Below are positions 31,236 to 39,171 of a stretch of DNA of 64,000 nucleotides, one piece after another (within the stretch, counting starts at the first letter, position 1; every line of letters begins with the position of its first letter). Made by a program: the position numbers and the translations under genes. The notes below the pieces were generated by a model, which saw only the letters and a program-made list of their open reading frames with translations, was not told the origin of the DNA and ran no database searches. The DNA is from Oscillospiraceae bacterium (GTDB taxonomy: Bacteria; Bacillota; Clostridia; Oscillospirales; Ruminococcaceae), in assembly GCA_019424695.1 (NCBI GenBank), contig JAHYZA010000007.1, positions 52,609 to 116,608 of the forward strand. Direction: 5' to 3'.

Positions 31236-32600
31236 TCAGTGCTGACGCAGCAATTTTACCACACACTCCACATGGCGTGTGCGGGGGAACAAATCCACAG
31301 GCTGCACCTCTGCGGCCTCATAGCCGTGGTCTACCAGCCAGCGGGTATCCCGGGCGGCGGTAGCTGCATTGCAGCTGACCATCACAAGGGTGCGCGGCGC
31401 CATCTGTTCAATGGCCTGCAGTGTGGCAGCATCGCATCCTTTTCGGGGCGGGTCAACCACGATCACGTCGGGGTGGGCTCCCTCAGCGGCCAGCTGGGCT
31501 GCTGCTGCGCCGGCGTCCTGGCAGCGGAAAGATGCCTTTTCGTCGGTCAATCCCAGACGGGCCGCAGTGGCCTTGGCGCCTTCCACCGCCTGGGGAACGA
31601 TCTCTACACCCAGCAAACGGCGGCAGTCGGGCAGCATCGAAAGCCCGATCGTGCCCATACCGCAGTACAGATCCAACAGAAAATCATCCGGCTGCAAGGC
31701 CGCATATTCTCGCGCTTTGGCGTACAAAACTTCGGCGGCGGGGGTGTTGACCTGATAAAATTCGTGTACGCCCATGCGCAGGGAAACCCCCGCCAGGGTG
31801 TCCTCAATGAAACCGGGCCCCAGAACCGTACGTGTGTGCGCGCCCAGAATCACATTGGTGCGTGCGGTATTTTCGTTGATGAGCACCGTTGTCAAATCAA
31901 ATTCCTGCTGCAGCGTTTGGCAGACGGTGCGCTCCTGCGGAAGTGCCTTCCCGTTGAGCACAAAGCACAAAAGGCGCTGGCCGCTGTGCCAGCCCTGCCG
32001 CAGAAAAAGATGCCGGACAAGACCGGTATGGCTTTCCTCGGAATAGGCGGCGGCACCGGCGTCCTCCAGCAGTGCACAGGCACGGGCAGCCAACCGGTTC
32101 ATCCATTCCGGCTGCAATTTGCAGTCGGCGCAGGCGATAATGCGGTGGCTGCGGCCTGCAAAAAAGCCGGTCACCAGGTGACCGTTTTCGTCTTCACCTA
32201 CAGGCAGCTGAACTTTGTTGCGGTAGCGGTCGGTGGCAGGTGCCCCCAGAACGGGTAAAACCGGAACATCCAGTTTGCCCAGCCGGGAAAATGCGTCCTG
32301 CACAAATCGCGTTTTGGCGGCGCATTCGGTCTCGTAGGAAATATGACGAAGCCCGCAGCCGCCGCAGGGACCTGCAGCAGGGCAGTCCGGCTCGATCCGG
32401 CCGGGACCGGGAACCAGTACTTTCTCCAGACGACCGAACGCATAGGTTTTCATCGGCTTGACAATGCGAACTTCGGCGGTATCACCGGGAGCTGTGCCGG
32501 GTACAAAAACGGTCTGCCCCTCACTGTGTGCCACGCCACTTCCGTCACTGGACAGCGATTCGATTTTCAAGGGGAGAATTTGATTTTTGGTGAATGCCAT
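31236..32600 (-). CDS. rlmD: 23S rRNA (uracil-5-)-methyltransferase RlmD/RumA family
   Basis: A 454-residue SAM-dependent tRNA/rRNA m5U methyltransferase. An N-terminal TRAM domain (residues 5-60) is followed by the [4Fe-4S] cysteines in CPAAGPCGGCGLRH (about 73-86) with a later Cys in CADCK. The SAM site LLDLYCGMGTIGLS and the catalytic Cys in MVSCNAATAARD close the enzyme. In Firmicutes one such enzyme often makes m5U at two 23S positions. It starts 9 bases after the AraC regulator's stop and probably shares its transcript. Confidence 0.92.
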   Translation of the reverse strand: MAFTKNQILPLKIESLSSDGSGVAHSEGQTVFVPGTAPGDTAEVRIVKPMKTYAFGRLEKVLVPGPGRIEPDCPAAGPCGGCGLRHISYETECAAKTRFVQDAFSRLGKLDVPVLPVLGAPATDRYRNKVQLPVGEDENGHLVTGFFAGRSHRIIACADCKLQPEWMNRLAARACALLEDAGAAAYSEESHTGLVRHLFLRQGWHSGQRLLCFVLNGKALPQERTVCQTLQQEFDLTTVLINENTARTNVILGAHTRTVLGPGFIEDTLAGVSLRMGVHEFYQVNTPAAEVLYAKAREYAALQPDDFLLDLYCGMGTIGLSMLPDCRRLLGVEIVPQAVEGAKATAARLGLTDEKASFRCQDAGAAAAQLAAEGAHPDVIVVDPPRKGCDAATLQAIEQMAPRTLVMVSCNAATAARDTRWLVDHGYEAAEVQPVDLFPRTRHVECVVKLLRQH

Positions 32601-32609
32601 GAATACTCC

Positions 32610-33467
32610 TTATTTGTCCTGCACTTTGCCGGGCTCTTTTTCCAGGGTGGCCAGATACTTGCTGGGCGGAACCCCTTTGACCTTTTTGAAGACGCGGGAA
32701 AAATAGAACTGGTCAAAGAAGCCCACCGAGACAGCGATCTCGGCTATGGAAAGGTTAGAATTTTTCAGCAGGCTGCAAGCCTCGCTGATGCGGTAGTTAG
32801 TCAGGTAATCAATGGGACTTTGCCCCACGTTGGCCATAAATACACGGTACAGATGGCTGCGGCTGACTCCCACAGCTTTGGCAATGTCATCCACCGAGAT
32901 GTCGTGGGAATAGTTGAATTGGATGTACTTGATGGCGGAAAGCACGTACTGGCTGCTGGAAGAACCCACATTCGGCATCGCGTCGCGGGCTTCTTTCATT
33001 AAGTGGGCCATGAAGATGTAGAGATATCCGGTCATCAGTGCCTCGCACTGCGGTTCCGGTCCCCGGGAAAGATAGATATTGTACAACGCTTCCCGTACAG
33101 CCTGCGGTTCCTTGCAGTGGTGGACAGGGTGCAGATCACTGAAAGGCGTCTGCTGCACAAGTTTGTTGGCACAGGCACCGTTGAAGCCGACCCAGTAATA
33201 TTCCCAGGGGTCGGTTTCGTCGGCTACATAGGTGATCAGCTGATTGGGCTTGGCCAGAAACAGGTCACCCTCCTGCAAAGTGTAGGAAACGCCGCCCACC
33301 TGATACACGCCTTTGCCCGCGACTACCAAATGAATCAGATAATGATCGCGCACGCCGGGGCCCCAGGTGTGGCCCGGTTCGCAGTATTCGTGGCCGCAAT
33401 TGAAAATGGACAATTCAACATTGTCCGTGTAACTTTGTTTGTAGGATTGCTTGCTTATATTGGTCAT
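32610..33467 (-). CDS. AraC family transcriptional regulator
   Basis: A 285-residue regulator. The N-terminal cupin-like sensor (about residues 20-150) includes GPGVRDHYLIHLVVAGKG and a GDLFLAKPNQ strand. The C-terminal double helix-turn-helix (about 185-280) includes VGVSRSHLYRVF and IAEIAVSVGFFDQFYFSRVF. It resembles sugar-responsive MsmR/RafR-type regulators. It is divergent from galactokinase, so control of galK or of distant alpha-galactoside genes is plausible but not shown. Confidence 0.9.
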   Translation of the reverse strand: MTNISKQSYKQSYTDNVELSIFNCGHEYCEPGHTWGPGVRDHYLIHLVVAGKGVYQVGGVSYTLQEGDLFLAKPNQLITYVADETDPWEYYWVGFNGACANKLVQQTPFSDLHPVHHCKEPQAVREALYNIYLSRGPEPQCEALMTGYLYIFMAHLMKEARDAMPNVGSSSSQYVLSAIKYIQFNYSHDISVDDIAKAVGVSRSHLYRVFMANVGQSPIDYLTNYRISEACSLLKNSNLSIAEIAVSVGFFDQFYFSRVFKKVKGVPPSKYLATLEKEPGKVQDK

Positions 33468-33520
33468 GATTTACACCTCGTTCGCCGCTGACGCAGTGCA
33501 GCGGTTCGATCGTAGTTCTT

Positions 33521-33549
33521 ATTATACCAAAGCATTCATCAAAAGTCCA
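33521..33549 (-). promoter_or_regulatory. promoter of the AraC regulator
   Basis: TGGACT (33544-33549), 17-base spacer and TATAAT (33521-33526) on the minus strand, with TGG in front of the -10 (TTGGTATAAT). Confidence 0.6.
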
Positions 33550-33570
33550 TAAAAGAGCAGTAAAAAAATG

Positions 33571-33598
33571 TTTACTTCCCCGCAGAATTTGTTATACT
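33571..33598 (+). promoter_or_regulatory. promoter of galactokinase
   Basis: TTTACT (33571-33576), 16-base spacer and TATACT (33593-33598). It predicts a leader of about 115 bases. Confidence 0.6.
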
Positions 33599-33613
33599 GG
33601 GTACAAGAACGAT

Positions 33614-33698
33614 GCAAACGGCCGGGGTTTTAGCCGTTTGCCTAAAAAAGTGCGGTTCTTTTTGTGCATGATGGCTACGCACGGGAAAAGGAACGCAC
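33614..33698 (+). promoter_or_regulatory. structured galK leader with two strong hairpins
   Basis: Hairpin 1 is GCAAACGGC (33614-33622) with GCCGTTTGC (33633-33641). Hairpin 2 is GTGCGGTTCTTTTT (33650-33663) with AAAAGGAACGCAC (33686-33698), with one bulge. GGTTCTTTTT could also pair with AAGAAC at 33605-33610, giving an outer stem ending in a T-run, so two folds compete. It matches no riboswitch class I recognise. Confidence 0.45.
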
Positions 33699-33722
33699 GC
33701 AACTGGAAAGGCGAGTGGAACT

Positions 33723-35030
33723 ATGGCGAATACCATTGAATTGAAGCAGCAGATTGCACAGGGCCTGTGCGACGGAGCGTTCATCAAATTGTATGGTGAC
33801 GACGAGAAAATTGTTGCAGCCCAGCGCGAGCGTTATATGCAGCTGATCGACCGCTTTGCCGCAGCGTTTGGCGCAGACCGTACGGTGCATCTGTATTCGG
33901 CGCCCGGCCGTACCGAGATCGGCGGCAACCACACGGATCACAATAACGGTGTTGTGCTGGCGGGTTCGGTCAATCTGGACATTGTGGCAGTGGTTTCTCC
34001 CAACAACGACAATATCGTGCGGGTAAAGTCCCATGGCTTTGAAAAAATCGACGATGTGGATCTGAGCATCCGGACGCCGCAGCCCCGGGAGGCGGAACAT
34101 TCTGCGGCCCTGATCCGGGGTGTGGCGGTCGGCATCCTCAACGACGGCGGCAAGGTCGGCGGTTTCGACGCCTATACCACCAGCAATGTGCTGCGGGGGT
34201 CCGGCCTGTCCAGCTCGGCCGCGTTTGAGGTCTGCATCGGGGCGATTTTCCGTGGCGAGTACAATAATAACGACATGGAAAAATTCAGTCAGGTACGTAT
34301 CGCACAGATCGGCCAGTATGCCGAGAATGTCTTCTTCGGCAAGCCTTGCGGCCTGATGGATCAGACGGCCTGTGCCGTCGGCGGCGTGATCACCATTGAC
34401 TTCAAGGACCCGGAGTATCCGGTGGTGGGCCAGACGGAAATTGACTTGGCCAAGCATGGTTTTGTGATGTGCATCAGCGATACCAAAGGCAGCCATGCGG
34501 ATTTGACGGACGATTACGCAGCCATCCGCCGCGAGATGGAGAGCGTTGCCGCGCATTTCGGCAAAAAGGTACTGCGCGACGTGCCGGAAGAAGAGTTCTA
34601 CGCGGCCATTCCTGAACTGCGCAAGGCCGTGGGGGATCGTGCCGTAGTCCGTTCCATCCACTTCTACAACGATTGCCGCCGCGCTGCAGAACTGTGTGAG
34701 GCTGTGCAGAAGGACGAGTTCGATACATTCCTGCGCCTGATCGTTGAGGGTGGTCATTCCAGCTTCGAGTTCAACCAGAACGCCTACAGCATCAAGAACC
34801 CGAAAGAGCAGGGCGTGCCTCTGGCGTTGGCCCTGAGCCAGAAGGTCCTCAATGGCCGTGGCGCCTGGCGTTTGCAGGGCGGTGGATTTGCCGGCACCAT
34901 CCAGGCATTTGTGCCCAATGACCTGGTCGATGCCTACCGTGCCACCATTGATGCCTGCTTTGGCGAAGGCAGCTGCCATGTGCTGAACATCCGCAACTAT
35001 GGTGCGGTGCCTGTTACGCCGGAACTGTAA
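33723..35030 (+). CDS. galK: galactokinase family protein
   Basis: A 435-residue GHMP kinase phosphorylating galactose at C1 in the Leloir pathway. The galactokinase signature SAPGRTEIGGNHTDHNNG lies at residues 59-76. The ATP loop is VLRGSGLSSSAAFE, and the third GHMP motif is GGGFAGTIQAFV near the C-terminus. It is about 45 residues longer than E. coli GalK because of an N-terminal extension. It is alone between its promoter and a strong terminator; galT and galE are not in the window. Confidence 0.93.
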   Translation: MANTIELKQQIAQGLCDGAFIKLYGDDEKIVAAQRERYMQLIDRFAAAFGADRTVHLYSAPGRTEIGGNHTDHNNGVVLAGSVNLDIVAVVSPNNDNIVRVKSHGFEKIDDVDLSIRTPQPREAEHSAALIRGVAVGILNDGGKVGGFDAYTTSNVLRGSGLSSSAAFEVCIGAIFRGEYNNNDMEKFSQVRIAQIGQYAENVFFGKPCGLMDQTACAVGGVITIDFKDPEYPVVGQTEIDLAKHGFVMCISDTKGSHADLTDDYAAIRREMESVAAHFGKKVLRDVPEEEFYAAIPELRKAVGDRAVVRSIHFYNDCRRAAELCEAVQKDEFDTFLRLIVEGGHSSFEFNQNAYSIKNPKEQGVPLALALSQKVLNGRGAWRLQGGGFAGTIQAFVPNDLVDAYRATIDACFGEGSCHVLNIRNYGAVPVTPEL

Positions 35031-35044
35031 CCTGTACATAGGCA

Positions 35045-35086
35045 AATCCCGCCGGAATCCAGTTCGGATTCCGGCGGGATTTTTTT
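35045..35086 (+). terminator. terminator of galK
   Basis: A perfect 16-bp stem, AATCCCGCCGGAATCC (35045-35060) with GGATTCCGGCGGGATT (35066-35081), followed by T-rich sequence to 35086. Confidence 0.95.
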
Positions 35087-35180
35087 CGCAAAAATTGTCT
35101 GCGGGTGAGATATCTGTCCCCCCGACTTCGTCTATCCAGGTGAAAGGCATTCTCAAATCAGAAGAAAGGAGATGGAAACC

Positions 35181-35750
35181 ATGCAAACGGCAGAGGATAG
35201 CCAGCTTCTGCAAACCATCCTGGCCGACCCGCAGACCGGTCTGCCCCGGCTGCTGGAACGGTATGGCGGATTGCTGCATGGCGTGGTGCGGCATATCCTG
35301 ACCGACGAGCGGGATGTGGAGGAATGTCTGGCGGATATTCTGGTTCAGTGCTGGCGCCGGGCGGAGGCGCTGGTCCGGGAGGATTACAGCCTGAAAGCAT
35401 GGCTGATTGTGACTGCGCGCAACAAGGCCATTGACCGTTACCGGCGTCAGCGCCGGGATGCCGTCGTCCCGCTGCCTGAGGATTTTGAACTGATGGCCCG
35501 GGAACTGGAAACTGCGGGCCCGTCGGAGGCGGAAGAAGTCATTGCCCAGTTGGTGGAGGAACTGCCGCCCCCGGATAGGGAAATCTTTCTGCGGCGGTAC
35601 TACGGGCTGCAATCCAGTCGGGAAATTGCCCTGGCCTTGGGCATAGAGGAACACAACGTCAATGTACGACTGTCCCGGGGGCGGGCACGGTTAAAACAAC
35701 AATTTGTGCAGAGGTTCGGAAAGGAGTACGGTCATGGGAAATGTGTATGA
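35181..35750 (+). CDS. ECF-type sigma factor
   Basis: A 189-residue sigma-70 family factor. Region 2 spans about residues 25-90 (with DERDVEECLADILVQCWRRA and the RNKAIDRYRRQ end). Region 4 spans about 125-180 (LPPPDREIFLRRYYGLQSSREIALAL and a VNVRLSRGRARLK helix). AAAGGAG lies 9 bases before the ATG at 35181; the ATG at 35172 abuts the ribosome site. It overlaps the next gene by 17 bases, typical of a sigma/anti-sigma pair. CGTCTA at about 35130 could be an autoregulated -10, but no matching -35 was found. Confidence 0.88.
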   Translation: MQTAEDSQLLQTILADPQTGLPRLLERYGGLLHGVVRHILTDERDVEECLADILVQCWRRAEALVREDYSLKAWLIVTARNKAIDRYRRQRRDAVVPLPEDFELMARELETAGPSEAEEVIAQLVEELPPPDREIFLRRYYGLQSSREIALALGIEEHNVNVRLSRGRARLKQQFVQRFGKEYGHGKCV

Positions 35751-36897
35751 TGAGATGGGGACTATGCAGTGGCCGGAGCGTGAACTGACCCGGGCACAGC
35801 AGGAGCAAATCTTGCAGCAGGCGCTGCAGCGCGTCGAAGAAACCTGCCACCCGGCGGTGACGGTGCGAAAGGGACGGCGGCCTGTATGGCGATTGATTGC
35901 CGCGGCGGCAGCTCTGTGCTGTCTGTGCGCCGGGGGCGTGGCGGCGGCAGGGCATTTCCTGGCCCCGGCCCAGGTGGCGCAGCAGATGGAACAACAGGAC
36001 CTGGCCTCTCTGTTTGCGGGAGACGATGCAGTGCCGGTGGAAGAAACGCAGCAGGCAGGGGACTACACCGTTACGCTGCTGGGGCTTACCAGCGGCGCCA
36101 ACGTCACGGAATACTGGTCCTCGGACTGGGAGGGTTCGGACGCGCCCCGGGGCCGCAGCTATGCAGTGCTGGCGGTAAGCCGCCGCGACGGGACCCCTAT
36201 GGCGGACCTGGACGCAGAAGCACCGGATGTGACCGTGAGCAACAGCCTGGTATCGCCGGTACTGGCCGCTCCGGACTGTCCGCTAATGGACTACAATGTG
36301 TATACCATGAACGGAGCCCGGCAGGACCTGGTGGAGGAGGGCGTCCATTATATCCTGGTGGAGACCGACCAACTGGAACCCTTCGCGGACAAAAATCCCC
36401 AGCTGGCGGTGGTGTTGAACAGCACGGCAGGCATCAGCGACCTGCTGGACGGCTATACCCAGGACCTGGAGACCGGCACCATCGCCCCCAAGTCGGGGAT
36501 GGAAAGCCGATGCCTGCTTTTTGATCTGCCCATCGACGAGGGCAAGGCGGACCCGGAACAGGCGGCGGCCCTGCGGGACCAGTGGCTGGGCACGGGAGAT
36601 GCCGCGGCGGAAAATACCGACGGACAGGACCTGCTGGAGGACTTGGAAATGCTCACGCCGGAACAGGTCCGGGCGCAAGGCACGCTGCAAAGCACCGAGA
36701 CCGTGGCCATCACCGACGGCGTCTACGGCACGGGCTGGTATTATGGTGACGGCGCCTTCCAAGCCAGCGCGGCAGGCTGGGAGCCGCAGGTGAAGGACAG
36801 GGTGGCAATGTGGTCCGATACGGGGCAGGTCATTCTGATGACCTACAACCCGGACGATACGCTGACGGTGGAACAGTGGCTGATCCCGGTTCCGTGA
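35734..36897 (+). CDS. probable membrane anti-sigma factor
   Basis: A 387-residue single-pass membrane protein. A cytoplasmic N-terminus of about 45 residues should hold the sigma factor. One TM helix (about 51-73, LIAAAAALCCLCAGGVAAAG) leads to a large extracytoplasmic domain of about 310 residues rich in Asp and Glu. The layout is that of DUF4179-like anti-sigma factors. GGAAAGGAG precedes the ATG inside the sigma gene. Position and topology support the role; sequence alone would not. Confidence 0.7.
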   Translation: MGNVYDEMGTMQWPERELTRAQQEQILQQALQRVEETCHPAVTVRKGRRPVWRLIAAAAALCCLCAGGVAAAGHFLAPAQVAQQMEQQDLASLFAGDDAVPVEETQQAGDYTVTLLGLTSGANVTEYWSSDWEGSDAPRGRSYAVLAVSRRDGTPMADLDAEAPDVTVSNSLVSPVLAAPDCPLMDYNVYTMNGARQDLVEEGVHYILVETDQLEPFADKNPQLAVVLNSTAGISDLLDGYTQDLETGTIAPKSGMESRCLLFDLPIDEGKADPEQAAALRDQWLGTGDAAAENTDGQDLLEDLEMLTPEQVRAQGTLQSTETVAITDGVYGTGWYYGDGAFQASAAGWEPQVKDRVAMWSDTGQVILMTYNPDDTLTVEQWLIPVP

Positions 36898-36921
36898 TTG
36901 GTCTGTGACACAGTAAGCCAA

Positions 36922-36957
36922 AACCGCCGCAGTCGGAGTTTCCCGGCTGCGGCGGTT
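36922..36957. terminator. terminator between the anti-sigma gene and coaX
   Basis: AACCGCCGCAG (36922-36932) pairs with CTGCGGCGGTT (36947-36957). The minus-strand side has TTTTGG, the plus side GATGATTTT; it is stronger for coaX. Confidence 0.75.
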
Positions 36958-36970
36958 GATGATTTTGCTA

Positions 36971-37753
36971 TCAGGCGGATTCCTGGTTCAGCTCCCACAG
37001 CAGTGCCAGCCCTTTGAACAACAGGTCTGCGTCATAGATGACCTTGCGGCGGCAGCAAGGTGTGATGTAAGGGGCGAGGCCGCCGGTGGCTACCACGGTC
37101 AGCGGGGCGCCCAGCTGTGCTTCCACCCGTTCCGCCAGGCCATCCAGCATAGCGGCGGTACCGAACATGGCGCCGTTGTTCAGTGCTTCCACCGTGTTGC
37201 GGCCGATCAGGTCGCTGGGCGGTTCGGGGGCAATGGGCGGCAGCTGCGCGGTACCCGCGCTGATCGCCCGCAGACTGGTCTGCACGCCCGGCACGATAAA
37301 GCCCCCCAGAAATTCCCGGTTGGAAGACAGAACATTGTAGGTGGTGGCGGTTCCCAGGTCCACCGTCATGCAGGGCAGGGGGTACAACGCCGCGGCCGCT
37401 GCGGCGTCGGCAATACGGTCACGGCCCACCCGCCAGGGCTCATCGACCCGGAACGTAAGACCGGTTTCCAACGCGCAGCTGACGATCAGGGCTTCCTTGC
37501 CGGTCAGCCGCCGGCAGGCATCGGCCAGCGGCGTTGTCAGGCTGGGAACCACACTGCAAACAATGACCCCCTCGCAGGCAGAACAATCTACCTGCAGACG
37601 GCCCAGCAGAAATTTCAGCTCGGCTGCGTACTCATCCCCTGTGCAGCGGGCACGGGTAACCATCCGTGTGGTGAACAACACGTTGCGATGCCCTTCGCCG
37701 GCCAAACCACCGATGCAGATATTTGAATTTCCGATGTCAACCGCCAGTACCAT
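36971..37753 (-). CDS. coaX: type III pantothenate kinase
   Basis: A 260-residue ASKHA-fold kinase phosphorylating pantothenate, the first step to coenzyme A. The P-loop DIGNSNICIGG is at residues 6-16. GRDRIADAAAA and the metal/substrate site TVDLGTATTYNV follow, with ATGGLAPYI near the end. The start at 37753 (MVLAVDIG) is preceded by GGAG; the longer frame runs into the promoter. It is divergent from coaBC, which makes the next CoA intermediates. Confidence 0.95.
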   Translation of the reverse strand: MVLAVDIGNSNICIGGLAGEGHRNVLFTTRMVTRARCTGDEYAAELKFLLGRLQVDCSACEGVIVCSVVPSLTTPLADACRRLTGKEALIVSCALETGLTFRVDEPWRVGRDRIADAAAAAALYPLPCMTVDLGTATTYNVLSSNREFLGGFIVPGVQTSLRAISAGTAQLPPIAPEPPSDLIGRNTVEALNNGAMFGTAAMLDGLAERVEAQLGAPLTVVATGGLAPYITPCCRRKVIYDADLLFKGLALLWELNQESA

Positions 37754-37787
37754 ACCCGAAAGGCTCCATTTCTGTAAAACTGGTATC

Positions 37788-37815
37788 ATTATAGCAGTTT
37801 ACAGGAATTTTGCAA
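37788..37815 (-). promoter_or_regulatory. promoter of coaX
   Basis: TTGCAA (37810-37815), 16-base spacer and TATAAT (37788-37793) on the minus strand. Confidence 0.7.
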
Positions 37816-37839
37816 AGGCAATTGTGAGTATGGGTACAA

Positions 37840-37868
37840 TTTACAAACGACGCGTAAATTGGTATAAT
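37840..37868 (+). promoter_or_regulatory. promoter of coaBC
   Basis: TTTACA (37840-37845), 17-base spacer and TATAAT (37863-37868), with a TGG extended -10. It lies back to back with the coaX promoter, the two -35 elements being only 24 bases apart. Confidence 0.85.
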
Positions 37869-37903
37869 AGATCCATTCCAACAGGGAAAGGACCGTGAAC
37901 CCT

Positions 37904-39115
37904 ATGCAGCTCCAAGGAAAAACGATTGTCCTCGGCATTACCGGAGGCATCGCCGCGTATAAAATGCCCAATGTGGCCCATGCGATGGTCAAGATGGGGG
38001 CCAGCGTGCATGTTTTGATGACGCAGCATGCAACGGAGTTTATTGCGCCGCTGGTATTTGAAACGCTGACCAACCATCGGTGCATTGTCGATACCTTCGA
38101 CCGCAATTTTCAGTATGATGTGGCCCATGTATCGCTGGCCAACGCAGCGGATCTTATACTGATTGCCCCGGCTACCGCCAACGTCATTGCCAAGATGGCA
38201 CACGGGCTGGCGGATGATATGCTCACCACCGTGACTTTGGCCGCGACCTGCCCCAAACTGGTGGCGCCGGCCATGAATACCCATATGCTGGAAAATCCCA
38301 TCACCCAGGATAACCTGAAAACATTGGAACACTACGGCTTTACCGTGATTCCCTCGGGCTCCGGCCTGCTGGCCTGCGGCGATGTGGGCTCCGGCCGTCT
38401 GCCGGAAGAGGGCGTTCTTGTGGATTATGTGCTGCGGGAACTGGCCTGTGAAAAGGATCTGCGCGGCAAAAAGGTCGTGGTTTCTGCGGGCGCTACCCAG
38501 GAACCCATGGACCCGGTACGCTACCTGACCAACCATTCCACCGGTAAAATGGGGTACGCTGTGGCCCGTGCCTGCATGCTGCGCGGCGCGGATGTCACGC
38601 TGTTGGCATCTACCGGCTGCACATTACCCGCGGTTCCCTTTGTGAAAATGGTGCCCTTTACTACGGCGGCCGATTTGTTTGCCGCAGTGCAGGAGCATGC
38701 CATGGACGCCGATGCGCTGGTGATGGCGGCCGCGGTAGCGGATTACCGTCCTGCCAATGTTGCACAGGACAAGGTCAAAAAGCAGGACGGTGAGATGACG
38801 CTGGCGCTGGAACGTACCCAGGACATTCTTGCCTGGGTGGGAGAGCATAAGCCGCAAAACTTGTTTGTGTGTGGCTTCTCGATGGAAACGCGGGATCTGA
38901 TTGAAAATTCCACTGCCAAGCTGCATAAAAAGCATATGAACATGATCGTGGCCAACAACCTGAAAGTGCCGGGTGCCGGCTTCGGTGTGGACACTAACGT
39001 GGTGACCCTTATCACAGAGCAAGGCAGCGAGGCTTTGCCCTTGCAGAGCAAGGACGCCGTGGCGCACCGCATTGCCGATGCCATCGCCGCAGCACAGCAC
39101 GAAGAAAAGTTCTAA
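37904..39115 (+). CDS. coaBC: bifunctional phosphopantothenoylcysteine decarboxylase/synthetase
   Basis: A 403-residue CoaBC protein. The N-terminal flavoprotein decarboxylase (about residues 1-185) shows GITGGIAAYK, the catalytic His in YDVAHVSLAN, PAMNTHM and the active-site Cys in LLACGDVGSGRLP. The CoaB domain (about 186-403) has VVSAGATQEPMDPVR, the dimerisation segment and the KKHMN substrate lysines. The start is ATG 37904, or GTG 37895, which is only 2 bases from AAAGGA. It is followed closely by asnB. Confidence 0.95.
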   Translation: MQLQGKTIVLGITGGIAAYKMPNVAHAMVKMGASVHVLMTQHATEFIAPLVFETLTNHRCIVDTFDRNFQYDVAHVSLANAADLILIAPATANVIAKMAHGLADDMLTTVTLAATCPKLVAPAMNTHMLENPITQDNLKTLEHYGFTVIPSGSGLLACGDVGSGRLPEEGVLVDYVLRELACEKDLRGKKVVVSAGATQEPMDPVRYLTNHSTGKMGYAVARACMLRGADVTLLASTGCTLPAVPFVKMVPFTTAADLFAAVQEHAMDADALVMAAAVADYRPANVAQDKVKKQDGEMTLALERTQDILAWVGEHKPQNLFVCGFSMETRDLIENSTAKLHKKHMNMIVANNLKVPGAGFGVDTNVVTLITEQGSEALPLQSKDAVAHRIADAIAAAQHEEKF

Positions 39116-39121
39116 AAGGAA

Positions 39122-39171
39122 CCCCTTTCCGCATACTCCTGGTAGGAGCTATTGCAGAAAGGGGACTTTTT
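39122..39171 (+). terminator. terminator-like hairpin overlapping the asnB ribosome site
   Basis: CCCCTTTC (39122-39129) pairs with GAAAGGGG (39157-39164), followed by ACTTTTT and directly by the asnB ATG. An inner CTCCT/AGGAG hairpin (39136-39148) stacks inside. The 3' arm is the only good ribosome site for asnB, so the same element can end coaBC transcripts and hide asnB's start. Confidence 0.75.

Noticed and set aside
33675..35654. A 659-codon frame antisense to galactokinase and the sigma factor gene
   Set aside because: It crosses two unrelated genes and a strong terminator, so it cannot be one coding unit.
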